In this document: positions 25,168 to 34,242 of the stretch, in pieces
Layout of the letters: the number at the start of each line of letters is the position of its first letter
Numbering within the stretch: the stretch's first letter is position 1
NCBI GenBank assembly: GCA_049115695.1
Contig: JAGDZR010000017.1
Span: forward strand, 124,001 to 188,000
Source: JAGDZR01 sp049115695
GTDB taxonomy: Bacteria > Bacteroidota > Bacteroidia > Cytophagales > Cyclobacteriaceae
Direction of reading: 5' to 3'
Length of the DNA stretch: 64,000 nucleotides
Position numbers and translations under genes: made by a program
The notes under the pieces: model-generated
Seen by the model: only the letters and a program-made list of their open reading frames with translations
Database searches by the model: none
What the model was told of the DNA's origin: nothing

Positions 25168-25500
25168 ATGGACTGGATGGAGGTGCTGAGGTCTGTAGTG
25201 CATTATGGATTACACTTCCTGTTTCCAGGTGTGTTAGCTTATGTTTTTTTTAAATCAAACTGGAAAAAAGCCTGGGTCCTAATGCTGTGTACAATGATTA
25301 TCGATCTGGATCATATCTTGGCTTATCCGGATATTTTTGTAGCCGACCGATGTAGCATTGGTTTCCATCCCTTGCATAGTTATTGGGCCATTGCATTTTA
25401 TGCCTGCTTGCTGTTGTTGCCAAAATCGAGAGCGATTGCCGTCGGATTACTGCTTCACATGATTACGGATTATCAAGATTGCTTTTGGGTTAGTCAATGA
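25168..25500 (+). CDS. DUF6122 family small membrane protein
   Basis: 110 residues. Four hydrophobic segments are interrupted by conserved polar motifs: HYGLHFLFPGVLAY, MIIDLDHILAYPD, RCSIGFHPLHSYWAI and LLLHMITDYQDCFW. The repeated His/Asp pairs (HYGLH, DLDH, HPLHS, HMITD) resemble the membrane-bound metal-dependent hydrolase YdjM-like arrangement. Its function is unknown. It starts 3 nt after the Na+ transporter stop and is probably co-transcribed with it. Convergent with the GNAT gene. Confidence 0.8.
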   Translation: MDWMEVLRSVVHYGLHFLFPGVLAYVFFKSNWKKAWVLMLCTMIIDLDHILAYPDIFVADRCSIGFHPLHSYWAIAFYACLLLLPKSRAIAVGLLLHMITDYQDCFWVSQ

Positions 25501-25515
25501 TTGTGTTGATCAAAA

Positions 25516-26028
25516 TCAAACATCTCTTTTGAACAATAAATCTGTTTGTTCATCCTTACCTAACATAAATACATGGGAGCCAAATTCGCTGAATCCATTT
25601 TTTTCGTAGAATGAAATCGCAGCTTTATTTTTTTTCCATACACCTAACCACACTGTTCGACAATCCAATGCTTTCGCTTTTTCAAGAGTAAAGTTCATCA
25701 GCTGTTGCCCAATACCAGCTCGATGAAACTCCGCCAATACATAAATTCTTTCCAATTCCAATCCATCTTTAATTTCCTCACCCTGAGCCTCTTTAATATT
25801 TATCTTGATATATCCTGCGATACTTTCATCATACTCAGCAAAGTAAAAGAAGGAATGGGGGTGCTGTAATTCAGTCTTTAGTTTTTCAAGATTCAGGTTG
25901 TCATCGAGGTATTGCTGAAAATCTCCGGGTGAATTGTAGACTTCAAAAGTCTGGCTAAATGTGATTTCCGCCAAACTGCGCAGTTGGTTTGCATCCGCAA
26001 TTGTTACTGGTCTAATGTTAATAGACAT
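25516..26028 (-). CDS. GNAT-family N-acetyltransferase
   Basis: 170 residues from ATG 26028 (an in-frame TTG four codons earlier is unlikely). Full-length GNAT: N-terminal INIRPVTIADANQLRSL, a central SIAGYIKI strand, LERIYVLAEFHRAGIGQQLM with the acetyl-CoA loop (H-R-A-G-I-G), and the C-terminal WLGVWKKNKAAISFYEKNGF block. It probably acetylates the amino group of a small molecule or protein N-terminus. It is a single gene between DUF6122 and the sensor kinase, without clues to its substrate. Confidence 0.88.
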   Translation of the reverse strand: MSINIRPVTIADANQLRSLAEITFSQTFEVYNSPGDFQQYLDDNLNLEKLKTELQHPHSFFYFAEYDESIAGYIKINIKEAQGEEIKDGLELERIYVLAEFHRAGIGQQLMNFTLEKAKALDCRTVWLGVWKKNKAAISFYEKNGFSEFGSHVFMLGKDEQTDLLFKRDV

Positions 26029-26087
26029 TCTGTGGTTCAAATGAAAAATAGAACCCGAAAATTACGACGCATCATGTTAAGGTCCAA

Positions 26088-29000
26088 CTACTTGAATGCT
26101 GGAACTGTAAAAATGAATGTGCTTCCAATATCTGGCTTACTGGTAACACGAATGGTGCCTTTATTCGTTTTCACAAAATCAGAACACAATGTAAGGCCTA
26201 ATGCTGTGCCCTTTTCGCCATCCGTACCATCTTGTGATTGGTAGGGCGTTTGAGCAAACAGGTTTTCTGCAGTTTCTTCCGTCATCCCAATGCCCGTATC
26301 CCTAACACTGACTTCAATCATGTCTTTGAGCTCAGTAATCTCAATGAAAATATCGCCATCTCTCAGCGTAAACTTCAATGCATTTCCAATAAGATTTCTA
26401 ATCACGGTTTTGATCATCTCCGGATCAACATTGGCCCAGACGGGATTTGATGGTGGTGAGAAGTGAATATTTACCCCTTTGAGACTCAGAGAAGTTTCAA
26501 AAACCTTGATTGAATTCTCGACAAGTGGAATTACATCAGATTTTTTCGGATGATATTTGGTGGAATCAGCTTCGTTCATAATCCACTTTATCAAATTGTC
26601 GAACAAATTGTAAATCGACACAGAGGACATGTGGATGCTTTCAACGATTTCATTTTTTTCTATTTCATCTAAGTCTTCATGCTGAGATTTCAGGAGTTCT
26701 GACAGGTTCATCACTGACATAAATGGTCCGCGTAGATCATGACCTAGCACTGACATCATTTTGCTTTTTGACTGATTGATGGCCATGAGCTCTCGATTTC
26801 GCATTTCCAATTCTTTGGTTTTGCTATCTGCGAGCTGTTGAAGCCGGTCTCGTTGCAGGGTTAGTTCTTTGGTTCGGAGTACATATAGTACGTAGACAAT
26901 TGCAAAGAATAGTGTAACTATGAGAAGTCTAAACCACCATGTTTGCCAAAAGGGAGGGAGCACGCTAATGTCAAGTGCAACTTCACGTTTACTCCATGCG
27001 CCATCTTTGTTTCTGGATTTAATCCTGAGTGTATAGTCTCCCGGGTCAAGGTTGGTGTAGGTTATACTAGTTTCATTTTCATTTGAAATCCATTCATCAT
27101 TGAATCCTTCCAATTTATACAAGTATTCATTTTTATCCGCTTCAAGTAGATTGCTAGCGAAATAGTCGAATGTCAGAATTTTCTGCTCATGATTCAATGT
27201 AATGTGCTCCGTATGTTCAATGCTCTGGTTCAAAACATGATTTGATCGAGGCTGGATCAGTTGATTATTGATTTGGAAGGCGGAAATCCACACATCCGGA
27301 ATTTCAGTTGATAAATCAAGTTGATCTGGTCGGAACATGGTGACACCTTCAATTCCGCCGAATATTAGCTCTCCTTCATCTGTCTTGGTCGCCGATCCAA
27401 TGTTAAATCCTCCAGATTGTAAGCCATCATATGAAGTAAAATCTCTGTAAAGGTTGGTTTTGGGATTGTACATGGTAATGCCTCTATCATGCCCTAACCA
27501 GATTAACGATTGATGTGCAATAATGCTGAAGATACTTTTAGGTTGGCCGAGAGGGATTGTTGTGAAATTATTGGTGTCTTCATTGTATCGAGCAAGCCCG
27601 GCATTTGTACCCACCCATATCGTGCCGTCATCGCTTTGGCTTACGCTGAGCACTCTATTATCAGGAATTGCATTGACTAGCGAATCATAAGAAAAGTAGG
27701 ATTCGAATTCATCGCCAGATAAATCCATTTTGGAAAGTCCATGGGCTGTAGCAACCCATAGTCGATCCTTGTTGTCAATCAAAGAGCCAAACACCCAGTC
27801 ATTGGACAAATTACTCAGGAGATTGTTGTGTAAATCAATTTCTTCAGTTTTCGGATCGAACCTTACCATGCCATTTCCATGGAGGCCCAACCAAATATTC
27901 CCTGATTTATCAGATGCTATTGATCTTACATCATTGCCCGGCATTCCCAACGGGTTGTTGGGATCATGTGAGAATCGTGTTATTTCACCTGATGCAGGAT
28001 CTAGACGTTGTAAACCATCGAAATAGGTGCCAATCCAGATTTGGCCGTCAGTATCCTGATGCATCGCAAGAACAGATCCTGCTCCCAATTTGTTTGATGA
28101 GTTGCCATGGTCAAGTCTTTTTGGTCGATCACTTCCCCAATCAAAAATGTCAATGCCTTCATTGTGATTACCTAACCACCAGTTTCCTTTGTGATCGATC
28201 AATACAGATGAAATGTTATTGGTGCTTAAATGCCATGTTTCTAATGCATTGTTGGAGAAATTTCGGAATCCAATCGGTCGTGGACGTACACTTAATCCTC
28301 CAGGATTGTGCGTCATCCAATAGTTACCATTTTTATCCTGAAAAATGGAAGTCATATTTGGCAGCATGCCGTCATTCTCAACATAGTAACCGTGAAAGGA
28401 ATTGATGATGGGGTCGTACAGTTTCAAACCTGTGATATCAACAATCCAAAAGCGACCTTCATTATCCAAATAGCTTGACTTAATGAACTTGTCGTAATCA
28501 TCAGATGAAGGATACCGATCAATATGAAAGTTGTCAAGATTTAATGAACACATGCCTTTCCCGTAGGTACCGATCCAAAGCTTGTTATGCTGAATGGTAA
28601 GAGTTCTGATGTCATTGTGTGCGATGGATCCAGGATCACTTTCTGAAAATCGAAAGGTTTGAGATGATAAGTCCTCCAGATCGAGTCTAACAAGACCTGC
28701 CTGATCGTCACCACTAATCCATACAATTTTGTCATTTTCAAAGACATAGTCTGATATGTTGCCAAAATCGATCTTGTGAACCATCTCAAATTTGGAACCA
28801 TCCCACTTGAGAAGGTATTGTAGACAGACGGCATAAAGGTTTTCGCTTTTATCGGTTCGAAGCAGATGTAGTTCGGGCGATTGAAAATTATTAATTACCT
28901 GAGCAAAACCAAAGTTCCGGAATTCATCCAATTTAAGATCATATTTCGAAATTCCATAAGAAGTGGTCATCCAGAGAGTGCCTTTGTTGGTTATCAGTAG

Positions 29001-29264
29001 ATCGCGAACATTATCATCAATCAGGCTGGTGGAATCATCGGGTTCACTGAAGTACCCATGAAGGTTTTGGCCGTTGTATTTGAAGAGTCCCTTTTCGGTG
29101 CTTATCCAGATTCTGCCAAGAGGATCTTCGGCGATATCTGTTACACGATTGTTAGGAATTGGAGTCTTCTGTAATGGGTCGTAAACTTTAAACTCAAGCC
29201 GCTGGCTAGAGGCAGAGAGCACTACAGTATAAATGAGCGTAAATACGACAAGGCGCAATGACAT
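26088..29264 (-). CDS. Propeller-type histidine kinase (Reg_prop repeats, Y_Y_Y, HisKA, HATPase)
   Basis: 1058 residues. After a Sec signal (VVFTLIYTVVLSASS) come about twelve periplasmic propeller repeats (for example GRIWISTEKGLFKYNG, GQIWIGTYFDGLQRLDP), forming two seven-bladed propellers. A Y_Y_Y domain covers about 690-755 (TNLDPGDYTLRIKSRNKDG), one transmembrane helix about 775-795, and a coiled coil of ERMRNRE-like heptads leads to HisKA with the phospho-acceptor His in VLGHDLRGPF (about residue 841). HATPase boxes are NLIGNALKFT, VRDTGIGM and GTALGLTL. Unlike hybrid two-component systems it ends after the kinase: no receiver or AraC domain. It probably senses oligosaccharides. It lies upstream-facing of the DUF5060 and TonB genes on the same strand; the partner regulator is not next to it. 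Confidence 0.9.
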   Translation of the reverse strand: MSLRLVVFTLIYTVVLSASSQRLEFKVYDPLQKTPIPNNRVTDIAEDPLGRIWISTEKGLFKYNGQNLHGYFSEPDDSTSLIDDNVRDLLITNKGTLWMTTSYGISKYDLKLDEFRNFGFAQVINNFQSPELHLLRTDKSENLYAVCLQYLLKWDGSKFEMVHKIDFGNISDYVFENDKIVWISGDDQAGLVRLDLEDLSSQTFRFSESDPGSIAHNDIRTLTIQHNKLWIGTYGKGMCSLNLDNFHIDRYPSSDDYDKFIKSSYLDNEGRFWIVDITGLKLYDPIINSFHGYYVENDGMLPNMTSIFQDKNGNYWMTHNPGGLSVRPRPIGFRNFSNNALETWHLSTNNISSVLIDHKGNWWLGNHNEGIDIFDWGSDRPKRLDHGNSSNKLGAGSVLAMHQDTDGQIWIGTYFDGLQRLDPASGEITRFSHDPNNPLGMPGNDVRSIASDKSGNIWLGLHGNGMVRFDPKTEEIDLHNNLLSNLSNDWVFGSLIDNKDRLWVATAHGLSKMDLSGDEFESYFSYDSLVNAIPDNRVLSVSQSDDGTIWVGTNAGLARYNEDTNNFTTIPLGQPKSIFSIIAHQSLIWLGHDRGITMYNPKTNLYRDFTSYDGLQSGGFNIGSATKTDEGELIFGGIEGVTMFRPDQLDLSTEIPDVWISAFQINNQLIQPRSNHVLNQSIEHTEHITLNHEQKILTFDYFASNLLEADKNEYLYKLEGFNDEWISNENETSITYTNLDPGDYTLRIKSRNKDGAWSKREVALDISVLPPFWQTWWFRLLIVTLFFAIVYVLYVLRTKELTLQRDRLQQLADSKTKELEMRNRELMAINQSKSKMMSVLGHDLRGPFMSVMNLSELLKSQHEDLDEIEKNEIVESIHMSSVSIYNLFDNLIKWIMNEADSTKYHPKKSDVIPLVENSIKVFETSLSLKGVNIHFSPPSNPVWANVDPEMIKTVIRNLIGNALKFTLRDGDIFIEITELKDMIEVSVRDTGIGMTEETAENLFAQTPYQSQDGTDGEKGTALGLTLCSDFVKTNKGTIRVTSKPDIGSTFIFTVPAFK

Positions 29265-29489
29265 ACCCTAAGCTATTGATTCATTCACTGTGCATCATAT
29301 TTTTATGTTGAACGGGTAAAATTTAATCATCAATAGGGTGTAATCAGGAATCAGACGAATAATAGCAAGTCATTTCACTCGACCAGAATAATTGATCTAG
29401 CATAATGTATATATGGCATGGAACGTGTTTTACCTTCTGAGAATTTGATTTTGATCACACACAAATGCTGATTCTGTTCGGTTGAATTG

Positions 29490-31289
29490 CTAGGATTTGG
29501 TTAAAATGATTATCCAATCTTCATCAGGATTATTAGGGGCAGCAGGTAGGGATTGTCCATCTGTGTTTCCAGACTGGATTAATGCTCCACCATTGCGCGG
29601 ATCAAACCAGGATAGCTGATAATTACCTTCTTCAATGTTCAAAGTAAGGTTTTGGTTTTTGGGTTTATAAATGATGAATTTATTGCCAGATTCAATCGCA
29701 TATCCACCCGATGCAAGGCGATCATTCGGGTTAAGATTGGCAAGATCAACATGAGTCTCGAAAAATTCTCTTGCAATTTTCGTTTGTTCCCACAATGTTT
29801 CCCTCACAGTCCAGTCTTCGCAAGTCAGATCGGTATGAGGGAATTTGTACCCAAAGTACCACTCGACACCACCACCACCGGCCATCAGGTTTCCCCAAAG
29901 TACATGATGGCGAATGGTATCATGTGTCGGATCAAATTCATCAGGTTTCGCTCCAGTATGATGTGGGCCTATTTCATCAGAATTAACAATCCAAGGGTGG
30001 TTAGTTTTGGCCGAAGCTGTTCTCCATCTGAGAGTCGTCTCATGAACATTGAGCGGGTTTCCATTTTGAAGACTCGGGCCATCCAGACTTTCGTGTCCCA
30101 AAAGTGCACCGAGAATTTCCTTTCGTTCATTCATAGACGGTAAAGTATGCTGAACAACAATGTTTTTATAGGGATCCAAATTCTTCACAAATGCAGACAT
30201 GTCTCGTCGTTGCTGATCGTTTTGACCCCCTTTTTCCTTTGCCCAGGGGGCGACACCATTTTCCTCTCCCATATTCCATGTCACGCCCAGGTGATGCGCA
30301 AATCTTGCAATAAGCTCGCGGTAGTATAGTTTACGCTCGAGCCCCAGGTCGCCATTGTTGAGTAGGAGTTCGTTTTCGGTTTCCTGGGTTACAAAATGAC
30401 ACATGATGCCCAATTGATCCATGTAATTGAATACAATCTCCCATTGATCTAGCTTACTGACATCAAATCTCCTAAAATCACTTTCATAGGCAATCCAAGG
30501 AAAGACGTCCTTGCCATCCCCAATGACATTATTGGTGAGCATATAGGCACTATTGATACCTTGAGATGCCAGATAGTTCATGCCTCCAATCAACCCTTTT
30601 CCTTTACCATTTTTCCAGGTAGGATCACCTTCATTCCAATGGACAATATGTGGCTCATACCGATGTAAATTGCCATTGGTTATAGATTCTCCTTCTCGCT
30701 GAACGTCCTTCTCTCCTCCGAAATATGTACCATCAAAATCTATATAGCCGAGCAAATTTTCGGGACTGTCAACACCTCCTTTGATGAAAAATTCATTGGT
30801 TCCTTCATGTTTGAGGTAATGTGATCCGTTATAAATTAACCTTCCTTTTGCCCGAAAGTCCTTCCCACTTTTATCAGATGGCAATACCTCAAAAGATCCC
30901 TTTGTACCGTCGAAGGCTGTTGGGGTACCTGAGTTTTCAACCGCCGCATTTGTGCCTGTGACAAAAGCAACCTCATAATTCCAGGTTCCTGTTTTGTTTG
31001 GCACAAACCTTACTTTCCATTTGTTTCCACTTTCAGCGCTTGTTTCTGCTGCATTACCATCTGCCGCATAAAACCCTGGAACTAGAAACTTGGTGTCGCC
31101 ATTTGAAAAGGTGACATCCAATCTATAGTCGAGAAACGGGTTGATATCATCAGTTTCACTGCTTTCTGGCCCATTGAAAGTTAACTCGATTCTGTGCCAT
31201 TTCTTCAATTCTCCAGTAATAGAGACTTCATTGGAGGATGTACAACCCAGTAACAAGATTGAGAGTGTGACAAAAGATAAGTGCTTCAT
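29490..31289 (-). CDS. DUF5060 glycoside-hydrolase-like lipoprotein with collagen-binding-like C-terminus
   Basis: 599 residues. The lipoprotein signal ends at C16 (SILLLGCTSS). Residues about 25-120 are the DUF5060 beta-sandwich (KWHRIELTFNGPES, DYRLDVTFSNGDTKF, GTWNYEVAF). Residues about 150-490 are a TIM-barrel-like catalytic region: FFIKGGVDSPENLLGY, VTWNMGEENG, which offers candidate catalytic acids, and WIVNSDEIGPHHTG. The end (about 515-599: ASGGYAIESGNKFIIYKP, YQLSWFDPRNGG) matches the putative collagen-binding domain fused to this family. Family members act on plant or algal glycans. It probably works at the cell surface with the neighbouring TonB receptor, 137 bp away on the same strand. 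Confidence 0.85.
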   Translation of the reverse strand: MKHLSFVTLSILLLGCTSSNEVSITGELKKWHRIELTFNGPESSETDDINPFLDYRLDVTFSNGDTKFLVPGFYAADGNAAETSAESGNKWKVRFVPNKTGTWNYEVAFVTGTNAAVENSGTPTAFDGTKGSFEVLPSDKSGKDFRAKGRLIYNGSHYLKHEGTNEFFIKGGVDSPENLLGYIDFDGTYFGGEKDVQREGESITNGNLHRYEPHIVHWNEGDPTWKNGKGKGLIGGMNYLASQGINSAYMLTNNVIGDGKDVFPWIAYESDFRRFDVSKLDQWEIVFNYMDQLGIMCHFVTQETENELLLNNGDLGLERKLYYRELIARFAHHLGVTWNMGEENGVAPWAKEKGGQNDQQRRDMSAFVKNLDPYKNIVVQHTLPSMNERKEILGALLGHESLDGPSLQNGNPLNVHETTLRWRTASAKTNHPWIVNSDEIGPHHTGAKPDEFDPTHDTIRHHVLWGNLMAGGGGVEWYFGYKFPHTDLTCEDWTVRETLWEQTKIAREFFETHVDLANLNPNDRLASGGYAIESGNKFIIYKPKNQNLTLNIEEGNYQLSWFDPRNGGALIQSGNTDGQSLPAAPNNPDEDWIIILTKS

Positions 31290-31333
31290 AGTTTGATTCT
31301 TGTTTACACGATGTAAAATAAATCAACAGGAGC

Positions 31334-31354
31334 AATTTTGAATACAAAATACAA
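31334..31354. promoter_or_regulatory. Second copy of the 21-nt motif found upstream of the GntR operon
   Basis: Identical over 21 nt to 2306-2326. Here it sits 45-65 bp upstream of the minus-strand DUF5060 start, reading in the opposite direction to the gene. If it is an operator, it could link the two loci. It may also be a chance AT-rich match. Confidence 0.25.
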
Positions 31355-31426
31355 TCTGATATCATTATTTAAGTGAGGTCGATTGTAAGGCCACAGGATT
31401 GTGATTGCAACAATCAGAGGTCCTTT

Positions 31427-33805
31427 CTAGAACAGAAGCCTCCATTTGACCATTGGCCAGAATCCCAGTTGATAGGTTTGATAAACCTCATTTGTACTAA
31501 AATTGAAGTTTTCCCCTTGGATGTTCTTGCGATTGGTCAGGTTCTGGAGGTCTACATGCCATTCCTGACTTACACGTCTCATTTGAGTTTTAAAGCCCAC
31601 TTTGATATCGAAACGGAAATAATCAGGATATCTGTTTTCGTATGCTTCTTCGGTTACATAATGCACCTGGCCTGTGGAGGAGGTCAAGATCTCATCGATT
31701 GGAATGTACCGTCTGTTTCCCGCATATGAAATTCTCGTATCAAGCAAGAGCGAGTTGTATTTACCAATTTTAAATTCTTTGCCTCCCAATGCGTTCAATA
31801 CATAGTTGCCTGAGAATGCAGTGTTTCTTGTTATCTCATCGCTTGCGGTGTATTGGGCATCATATAGCGTTGCTGTAGTCATTGTATACCAACCATTGTT
31901 CAGATATTTTTCAACTGTCAATTCTAATCCGACATTTCTACCTGTTCCTTCATTTACGAGGGAATCAAATGACGGGAGACCGAAATCCGCACCAGTGTTA
32001 AGCATTGAGAACCAGCTTGGGTCAGACTCAATAGGAGCGTCAAAGATTCGCTGGTAATACACTTCTGATTTTACTTTCCAGCTGTTGCCAATTTGTTGCT
32101 CAAATCCGGCAATGATATGATCGCTTTTGGTAAGTCCAAGGTCTCGATTGGTCTGTATGGTGCTACCATCAGATAAGTAGGTTTGGTTGAAATATACAGT
32201 TAGTCCCTGTATTTGACTATGACGTCCCATCGCAAAGTTCAAGCTGCTTTTTGGAGAAATCTGGTATCTGATGCCTAGTCTCGGTTCGATGGCATGTGAT
32301 GCCTCGTTCAAAGTAAGATTGATGTAGTTCAAACCTGTGTTCAATGTTGTTTTCTCGTTAATTCGGAATTTCCAGGCGACATATGCTTTTACCAGGAAAG
32401 TCTGTCCATCCTCACCAATAGTAGCAGGCTGGTCATAGTTGCGATATACTTCCTGTATTAAATTCATATTGATCCAGTCCACCTGGCTGCCTACATTGAG
32501 GGTGTTCCGAGCATTAAACTTTTTATTGAGTTCATTAGAGTATGAAAGCCGCCATTGCGCAAAGTCATTCAGTACGTATGGATCAATGGCTGTTACTTCG
32601 AGTGCAGCGTTTCTGGTGATAGTGTCCAGGTCAGCTATAAATTCATTACCAGAAAGTGTCAGGCTATTTCGCAGGTACGTGTTTTCATCAAAGAAATGCT
32701 GATAGGCTGTACCCAAAATTCCAGTATTTGAGATATTGTATACGTCTGTATCCAGTCCATTGAAAATTTGATCTTCTCCGGTTACGATATCAGTTTCACT
32801 ACCCAATAAATTGATTGCACTCAGTCCACCGACTCCAAAAACTTTGAAAGTTCCGTTTTTAGTTGGGAAGTTCAATTTCATAGAAACATCTGAATATTGA
32901 GGCACAGCGGTTCCGGTACCTGTCCCGAATCCAAGCTGGTGCATGATTGCGGGGAGAGAATATCTGTAGTTGGCAATATAAGAAGCCCGACCTCCCACTT
33001 TAAATGGACCTTCGAGACCAACTTCCAATCCATTGAACCCCGTTTGTATCACTTGTTCTCTTTTTTCGGAATTTCCATTCCGAAGTTTCAGGTCAAATAC
33101 TCCTGACAGGGCATTCCCATACATCGATGGAAATGCACCAGTATAAAACTCGGAATTTGCCAATTGATTGTTATTGAGAATGGTTACCGGACCACCAGTT
33201 GTCCCCATTGCAGCATAATGATTTGGGCTGGGTATGTCCACGTCTTCGAGTCTCCAAAGTAGTCCGGAAGGTGAATTGCCACGAATGATAATGTCATTTC
33301 GTCCGTCATTCACACCGCTCACGCCAGCATAATTGGCTGCCATTCGGCCAGGATCTCCTAATGAACCGGCATATCGTTCTGTTTCGGCGATATTGAAGCC
33401 AGTAACGCTCACAGAAGCGAGCTCATTTAATTCTTCATACTCTCTTGAGCTTGCGTCGATGACTACAGCTTCCATCATGGTTAAGGATTCTTTCAGGCTG
33501 ATATTGATTGCTGTTTGTTTTCCGATCGACAGTTTTACGTTGGGGATAAATTGGTCCTCATATCCTATTGAGCTTATTTTGAGGGTTACTGTCCCAACGG
33601 GTAGATTTTCTATTTTGTAATAGCCATCAATGTCAGTTGTCGTCCCTATGAGAGGGTCAGAATTGACGATTAATATCGTCGCGCCTATCAAAGGGAATTG
33701 AGACTGTGCATCCAGGATTCTTCCACGAAGCGTTTGAGTCATTTCTTGTGCGGACAATGTTTGGCTCACGATGAACAATAGTCCTAATGCAATTATTCGT
33801 TTCAT
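31427..33805 (-). CDS. TonB-dependent outer-membrane receptor with CarboxypepD_reg-like domain
   Basis: 792 residues from ATG 33805 (an upstream TTG is less likely), starting with a Sec signal (IIALGLLFIVSQTLSA). Residues about 22-105 are a carboxypeptidase regulatory-like domain (LRGRILDAQSQFPLIGATIL, then GYYKIENLPVGTVTLKISSIGY in part). About 115-235 is the plug (VSVTGFNIAETERYAGSLGDP in part; NDIIIRGNSPSGLLWRLEDVDIP in part). The rest is a 22-strand barrel ending in VKWRLLF with the terminal aromatic residue needed for assembly. It imports a ligand using TonB energy. No SusD gene is next to it, so it is not a canonical SusCD pair. Confidence 0.9.
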   Translation of the reverse strand: MKRIIALGLLFIVSQTLSAQEMTQTLRGRILDAQSQFPLIGATILIVNSDPLIGTTTDIDGYYKIENLPVGTVTLKISSIGYEDQFIPNVKLSIGKQTAINISLKESLTMMEAVVIDASSREYEELNELASVSVTGFNIAETERYAGSLGDPGRMAANYAGVSGVNDGRNDIIIRGNSPSGLLWRLEDVDIPSPNHYAAMGTTGGPVTILNNNQLANSEFYTGAFPSMYGNALSGVFDLKLRNGNSEKREQVIQTGFNGLEVGLEGPFKVGGRASYIANYRYSLPAIMHQLGFGTGTGTAVPQYSDVSMKLNFPTKNGTFKVFGVGGLSAINLLGSETDIVTGEDQIFNGLDTDVYNISNTGILGTAYQHFFDENTYLRNSLTLSGNEFIADLDTITRNAALEVTAIDPYVLNDFAQWRLSYSNELNKKFNARNTLNVGSQVDWINMNLIQEVYRNYDQPATIGEDGQTFLVKAYVAWKFRINEKTTLNTGLNYINLTLNEASHAIEPRLGIRYQISPKSSLNFAMGRHSQIQGLTVYFNQTYLSDGSTIQTNRDLGLTKSDHIIAGFEQQIGNSWKVKSEVYYQRIFDAPIESDPSWFSMLNTGADFGLPSFDSLVNEGTGRNVGLELTVEKYLNNGWYTMTTATLYDAQYTASDEITRNTAFSGNYVLNALGGKEFKIGKYNSLLLDTRISYAGNRRYIPIDEILTSSTGQVHYVTEEAYENRYPDYFRFDIKVGFKTQMRRVSQEWHVDLQNLTNRKNIQGENFNFSTNEVYQTYQLGFWPMVKWRLLF

Positions 33806-33953
33806 GTATTTGTGTTTTGGCAAATAACCAAAGCTGAATTGGTTTGCATTATATAAGGGTGACTGAATTGTAGAATGTTGCAGATGAAATGTTGATGTTC
33901 AACGAAATGGTATGAAAACGGTTTCATTTCAAATAATTCATTAACTTTTCTAA

Positions 33954-34226
33954 ATGCCTGTAATAAATTTTACGCCAAATCTTAAGCGATTCTTTCCACA
34001 CCTGGAAAAGACAGAAATAATTGCAAATAGTTTACCGGAATTGTTGAATCTGGTCGAGAAGTCTCATCCTGGGATTAAGAACTATATCGTAGATGAACAA
34101 GGTCAACTGCGAGAGCATGTCAATATTTTCATTGGAAATGAGCCTGTTAAGGACAGGGAAAAACTTTCTGATGCCATTGGTGTTCAGGACGAAATCTACA
34201 TTATGCAAGCATTGTCCGGGGGGTGA
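33954..34226 (+). CDS. MoaD/ThiS-family ubiquitin-like sulfur carrier protein
   Basis: 90 residues ending in the diagnostic di-glycine (IMQALSGG), which is adenylated and thiocarboxylated in characterised members. The beta-grasp features are NFTPNLKRFFPHLEK, a central LVEKSHPGIKNYIVDEQG helix-strand, HVNIFIGNEPV and DEIYIMQALSGG. No MoaE, ThiG, ThiF/MoeB or tungsten-cofactor gene is near, so a generic molybdopterin or thiamine role is not supported. The gene ends 16 nt before a BNR-propeller gene on the same strand, and the two are probably one transcription unit. It might act as a sulfur carrier or as a small protein modifier. Confidence 0.85.
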   Translation: MPVINFTPNLKRFFPHLEKTEIIANSLPELLNLVEKSHPGIKNYIVDEQGQLREHVNIFIGNEPVKDREKLSDAIGVQDEIYIMQALSGG

Positions 34227-34242
34227 AAATTATATATCTACT

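Noticed and set aside
26088..29264. Hybrid two-component system (HTCS) call for the propeller kinase
   Set aside because: The protein ends after the HATPase domain; no receiver or AraC helix-turn-helix is present.
31427..33805. SusC of a SusCD polysaccharide utilisation pair
   Set aside because: No SusD-like lipoprotein gene lies on either side, so only a TonB-dependent receptor is claimed.
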